From Actinomycetota bacterium (GTDB lineage Bacteria > Actinomycetota > Acidimicrobiia > Acidimicrobiales > Acidimicrobiaceae): 16,324 nt of DNA. Shown in pieces: positions 13,468 to 16,324 of the stretch (positions are counted from its first letter, which is position 1; every line of letters starts with the position of its first letter). Position numbers and translations under genes: made by a program. The stretch is from NCBI GenBank assembly GCA_004366215.1, contig SIRY01000078.1, forward strand, positions 1 through 16,324, in the 5' to 3' direction. The notes beneath the pieces are model-generated. The model was not told where the DNA came from, searched no databases, and saw only the letters and a program-made list of their open reading frames with translations.

Positions 13468-13503
13468 CGCGTGTGGTAGACGCTTCAGATCAGCTCCGCA
13501 AGT

Positions 13504-14679
13504 CTAGCGGGCCCTTAGGTCTCGTAGCTGCGAGCGCTGGGCGCCGCCCGTGATGACCTCGGGGCCGTTGGCGGTGATGAGTATGGTGTCTTCAAGACGA
13601 ATGCCGAACTCGTGAGGGACGTAGACCCCGGGCTCGACCGTCAAGAGCGTGCCGGCTGCGAGTGGACGGTCGTCCCGTGCCGTGAAGGGTCGCTCGTGAA
13701 TGTCGAGGCCGACCCCATGCCCGACACCGTGGAGGAGCAACGACTCGACCCCAGCCTCACGGAGGACGGCTCGCGCTGCCGCTTCGACCTCGCGAGGGGT
13801 GGCACCTGGTTGCGCAGCGTCGATGCCGGCCTGCTGAGCTGCGGCGACGACGCTCCAGAGCTCAGAGGCTCGCTCTCGGTTCGACCCCGAGGGAGGTAAG
13901 AGCGTTCGCGTCGCATCCGAGCGGTACCCATCGACGGTGGCTCCGAAGTCGACGAGGAGCAGGTCGCTTGGGTTGATGAGGCGCTGGGTGGGATGCGCGT
14001 GGGGCTGCGAGGCGTGGTCACTCGCGGCAACGATGGTCGGGAACGCGACGCTCTCAGCGCCGAGGTGGCGCGCGAGGTACTCGAAACGCGCCGCCAATTC
14101 GAGCTCAGTGAGTGGCCCGGCGGCGAGCTCGGCGAGCACCTCATCCATCGCTTGATCTGCGATGGATGCCGCCCGACGCAACGCCTCGATCTCGTGTGCG
14201 TCTTTGACAGCTCGAAGTGGCCAGACGTGAGGCAGAGCGTCGATGGCGTCCGGATCGATCGAGAGGATGGTGCGGGCGACGTCCCAACTCGGCGGAGTAC
14301 CGAGTAGCGCAAGGCGCCTCGGCCGCAGCCTTGCGAGCGTGGCGGTGATCGGCGCATCGAGGGAGAGCTCGAAGATGCCGTCGAGCTCGTTGGCGGCGAG
14401 CACGTGTGCCGCATCCTCGCGGTAGCGGCTATCCGTACACAGAAGACCTGACGCAGATGTGCTGACCTCGAGCACGAGGAAGCCGAACGAGCCGGCGAAT
14501 CCAGTCAGGTACCGAACCCAACTGGGATCGAAGACAAGCAGCGTCTGAGCTGGTTGTACGGACAATGTGAGGCAGAGCTGATGGATCCGCGACACGTGCG
14601 GCAGGCCTGAGCGCTTCCTGAGTCGCGCGGACACGGAGGGGCCGTTCGTATGCACCGGCGAGGTTTCCTTCGTCGACAT
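13504..14679 (-). CDS. pepQ: M24 family Xaa-Pro aminopeptidase/dipeptidase
   Basis: This 391-residue metallopeptidase has an N-terminal creatinase-like domain (about 30-155; WVRYLTGFAGSFGFLV, DSRYREDA) and a C-terminal pita-bread catalytic domain. All five metal ligands are present: Asp244 in LLVDFGATVDG, Asp255 in RSDATRT, His321 in GVGHGVGLDIHE, Glu349 in LTVEPGVY and Glu363 in IRLEDTI. The family cleaves N-terminal residues or dipeptides next to proline in the cytoplasm; aminopeptidase and dipeptidase activities cannot be told apart from sequence alone. ATG 14679 lacks an evident Shine-Dalgarno. pepQ-efp-nusB order is widely conserved and suggests a shared role around proline-rich peptides and translation. 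The first ~28 residues are low in conservation, so a later start is possible. Confidence 0.9.
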   Translation of the reverse strand: MSTKETSPVHTNGPSVSARLRKRSGLPHVSRIHQLCLTLSVQPAQTLLVFDPSWVRYLTGFAGSFGFLVLEVSTSASGLLCTDSRYREDAAHVLAANELDGIFELSLDAPITATLARLRPRRLALLGTPPSWDVARTILSIDPDAIDALPHVWPLRAVKDAHEIEALRRAASIADQAMDEVLAELAAGPLTELELAARFEYLARHLGAESVAFPTIVAASDHASQPHAHPTQRLINPSDLLLVDFGATVDGYRSDATRTLLPPSGSNRERASELWSVVAAAQQAGIDAAQPGATPREVEAAARAVLREAGVESLLLHGVGHGVGLDIHERPFTARDDRPLAAGTLLTVEPGVYVPHEFGIRLEDTILITANGPEVITGGAQRSQLRDLRAR

Positions 14680-14680
14680 A

Positions 14681-14708
14681 AGCGATTCTGAGTGCTAGGC
14701 TAGCGATT
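14681..14708. repeat. Paired AGCGATT repeats around a GCTAGGCTAGC palindrome in the pepQ-ctaB spacer
   Basis: AGCGATT occurs at 14681-14687 and again at 14702-14708, 21 bases (two helical turns) apart. Between them, and touching the second, is the perfect inverted repeat GCTAG-G-CTAGC (14694-14704). The site is in the 86-base gap between the divergent pepQ and ctaB genes, where a regulator could contact both promoters. No factor is known from sequence. Confidence 0.3.
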
Positions 14709-14736
14709 GCTGTACGCGAGCGCTTGCCCGAATGAT
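14707..14736 (+). promoter_or_regulatory. Candidate ctaB promoter (TTGCTG-N18-AATGAT)
   Basis: TTGCTG at 14707-14712 and AATGAT at 14731-14736 are spaced 18 bases and end 29 bases before ATG 14766. The match to the vegetative consensus is moderate, and in a high-GC genome this remains a guess. Confidence 0.25.
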
Positions 14737-14765
14737 CGGACAGGCCAGCGGAAGCGAGGAGGGTG

Positions 14766-15665
14766 ATGCGGGTGCTGGTCGAGGACTCTCGCAGCTGGGT
14801 GCGAACCGCTCGGGGCTACATCATGCTGACGAAGCCCCGCATCATCGAGTTGCTGCTCATCACCACGGTGCCGTCGATGGTCGTCGCGAAGCGTGGTCTG
14901 CCGTCGCTTGGGCTCATCGTGGTGACCGTGGTGGGCGGGGCCCTTGCCGCAGGCGGCGCGAACGCGGCGAATATGTGGTACGACCGCGATATCGATGCGA
15001 TCATGCGTCGCACGAAGAAGCGGCCACTGGTGACGGGCGAGGTGTCACCCCGAGGCGCCCTCATCTTTGCGGTCGTGCTAGAGCTCGCTGCCTTCGCAAT
15101 CTTGAGCTTCGGGGCGAACCTGCTCGCGGCGTTCCTTGCCCTCGCTGCGGCGCTGTTCTACGTGGGCGTCTACACCATGTGGCTCAAGCGTTCGACCTCT
15201 CAAAACATCGTGATCGGGGGGGCGGCAGGCGCGGCTCCGGTGCTTGTCGGTTGGGCCGCCGTACGTGATGAGCTGTCGCTCGCGGCGTGGCTGATGTTCG
15301 CGATCATCTTCGTCTGGACGCCGCCGCACTTCTGGGGTCTTGCGTTCCGGTATGCCGACGACTACCACGACGCCGGCGTGCCGATGCTGCCGTCGGTCGC
15401 CTCTCGCCGCTCGTCTGCTCGCCAGATTCTCGTCTACACCGTGGTGCTCGTGCTCCTCGCTCTCCTGCTTGGTCCGGTCGCGCGCCTTGGCATGCTCTAC
15501 GACGCAGCCGCGGCAGGCCTTGGAGCTGGCTTCGTGTGGTACGCCGTGCGGCTCCTTCGCAGTCTGGCACCGAAGGCAGCGATGCGAGTCTTCTCGTACT
15601 CCATCACGTACCTGTCGCTGCTGTTCGTCGGTATGGCGGTCGACGTCATTGTGAGGTCTCGATGA
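14766..15665 (+). CDS. ctaB: Protoheme IX farnesyltransferase (heme O synthase)
   Basis: This 299-residue UbiA-superfamily membrane prenyltransferase attaches a farnesyl group to heme b, making heme O for heme-copper oxidases. The first Asp-rich motif is NMWYDRDID (69-77: Asn69, Asp73, Asp77) and the second is YADDYHDAGVPMLP (197-210). TKPRIIELLLIT (22-33), KRPLVTGEVS (85-94) and FVWTPPHFWGLAFRY (182-196) are CtaB hallmarks. Hydrophobic stretches across the protein account for the family's typical nine membrane spans. An AGGAGG at 14757-14762 precedes three clustered candidate starts (GTG 14763, ATG 14766, GTG 14772); GTG 14772 has the best spacing but ATG 14766 is kept. The TGA overlaps the next gene's ATG in ATGA. 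Confidence 0.95.
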   Translation: MRVLVEDSRSWVRTARGYIMLTKPRIIELLLITTVPSMVVAKRGLPSLGLIVVTVVGGALAAGGANAANMWYDRDIDAIMRRTKKRPLVTGEVSPRGALIFAVVLELAAFAILSFGANLLAAFLALAAALFYVGVYTMWLKRSTSQNIVIGGAAGAAPVLVGWAAVRDELSLAAWLMFAIIFVWTPPHFWGLAFRYADDYHDAGVPMLPSVASRRSSARQILVYTVVLVLLALLLGPVARLGMLYDAAAAGLGAGFVWYAVRLLRSLAPKAAMRVFSYSITYLSLLFVGMAVDVIVRSR

Positions 15666-16279
15666 CTCGAGCGACGACGGAGGCCGTCCCTGCAGCGACG
15701 TCGGGTCCACGGACATCGCGCCTAGTGATGTTTGGCCTTGTTCTTGCGCTTGTCGTCGCCATCGGCTACGTGATCTACGCGGTGAACCTCGCGTCGACCT
15801 CGCATGCGACCTCGGCCTCGGTCGTCGCTGCGGCCGGGTCGGCACTTGTCGGGCATCAAATCCCGACATTCTCATTGCCGGTGCTCGCCAACGACCCCTC
15901 GGCACGGTCGCTCGGGCCATCGGTGTTCGATGGCAAGCCACTCATCATCAACGTCTTCGCGTCGTGGTGTGTGCCGTGCAAGGTCGAGACGCCGATGTTT
16001 GCGCGCCTCGCGCGATCTGTCGGAACAAAGATCGCGTTCCTCGGTGTGGACGAGAATGATCAACGTGCTGCTGCACTCGCGTTCCTCAGCCGCAGCGGTG
16101 TCGAGTACCCAGTCGTGAGCGACAACGGTTCGTTGCAGGGGAAGCTACTGCTCGTTGGGATCCCAGACACGTTCTTCGTAGCACCGAGTGGCAGAGTGGT
16201 CGGCGTCGTTCAGGGGGAGATCAGTGCCTCGACCCTGTCGCTGTGGATTCACCGCTTAGAGGGTGCGACGTCTTCGTGA
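15662..16279 (+). CDS. Membrane-anchored TlpA/ResA-like thioredoxin
   Basis: This 205-residue protein has one hydrophobic segment (about 20-42, RLVMFGLVLALVVAIGYVIY), followed by an extracytoplasmic thioredoxin fold. FASWCVPCKVETP (99-111) holds the redox pair Cys103-Cys106, and GIPDTFFV (166-173) carries the cis-proline typical of TlpA/ResA/DsbE. GVDENDQRAAALAF (128-141) is the family's extra helix region. Such proteins usually reduce disulfides in apocytochromes c or oxidase copper sites outside the membrane. ATG 15662 overlaps the ctaB stop as ATGA, so the two are co-translated, pointing to cytochrome oxidase or heme-protein assembly. The frame is open back to 15287 but that portion overlaps ctaB and has no family similarity. 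The exact client is not determinable. Confidence 0.9.
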   Translation: MTRATTEAVPAATSGPRTSRLVMFGLVLALVVAIGYVIYAVNLASTSHATSASVVAAAGSALVGHQIPTFSLPVLANDPSARSLGPSVFDGKPLIINVFASWCVPCKVETPMFARLARSVGTKIAFLGVDENDQRAAALAFLSRSGVEYPVVSDNGSLQGKLLLVGIPDTFFVAPSGRVVGVVQGEISASTLSLWIHRLEGATSS

Positions 16280-16324
16280 TCGTCGCGTAGGTACCAAGGT
16301 GTCCGGCTGGTTGCTGGCCCACAG

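Noticed and set aside
15078..15941. 287-codon minus-strand open frame opposite ctaB and the thioredoxin
   Set aside because: Arg/His/Gln-rich, no motif, and antisense to two clear genes.
16299..16324. Possible start of another gene (GTG 16299, MSGWLLAH)
   Set aside because: Only eight codons are visible and there is no family signal; it cannot be supported.
1..16324. CRISPR arrays, insertion sequences, integrase or attachment sites
   Set aside because: No regularly spaced repeats, transposase-like frames or tRNA targets were found anywhere in the window.

Overview
The window is GC-rich, densely coded chromosomal DNA with many GTG starts and 4-base start/stop overlaps. It looks like an actinobacterium. 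The strongest clue is gene order: prepilin peptidase, aroC, aroB, aroQ, a membrane-anchored orphan, then pepQ, efp and nusB, which is close to the mycobacterial block (prepilin peptidase, aroC, aroK, aroB, aroQ, a membrane protein, pepQ, efp, nusB). A UvrD2-like helicase with an HRDC-like tail fits the same phylum. The overall feel resembles deep-branching Acidimicrobiia, but that finer placement is inference. I see no mobile elements, CRISPR arrays, tRNA or rRNA genes.

Layout. 1-1362 (+): the end of a DUF1059 protein, a FabZ-like dehydratase and exonuclease III. 1329-5652 (-): a two-gene unit made of a large ATP-grasp/radical SAM fusion followed, one base later, by a UvrD2-like helicase. 5696-6304 (+): an NfuA-type Fe-S carrier, divergent from the radical SAM gene. 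6305-6515: a spacer with a perfect 16-bp hairpin and a second 8-bp hairpin. 6516-7591: yceI (-) and marR (+), divergent, with a palindrome over the yceI -35 region. 7569-8309 (-): a tyrosine phosphatase. 8380-11752 (+): a short prepilin peptidase and aroC-aroB-aroQ. 11811-12479 (+): an orphan membrane-anchored protein. 12464-14679 (-): pepQ-efp-nusB. 14766-16279 (+): ctaB and a TlpA-like thioredoxin.

How they work together. aroC, aroB and aroQ are three shikimate-pathway steps, translationally coupled through GTGA overlaps; shikimate kinase is missing from its usual place. efp and nusB serve translation and rRNA antitermination. CtaB makes heme O for terminal oxidases, and the TlpA-like protein beside it probably supplies extracytoplasmic reductant for cytochrome or oxidase assembly. 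NfuA could supply Fe-S clusters to the neighbouring radical SAM enzyme.

The most interesting locus is 3142-5652. One polypeptide carries an amino-acid-ligase-like ATP-grasp module, a Rossmann-like domain, a CX3CX2C radical SAM domain and a C-terminal double-cysteine tail (WFCCAAPTS). The tail resembles the CUAEP/CCAEP-tail radical SAM (seleno)protein family, whose function is, as far as I know, unestablished. A second pattern is that three separate convergent gene pairs overlap at their 3' ends, by 34, 23 and 16 bp.
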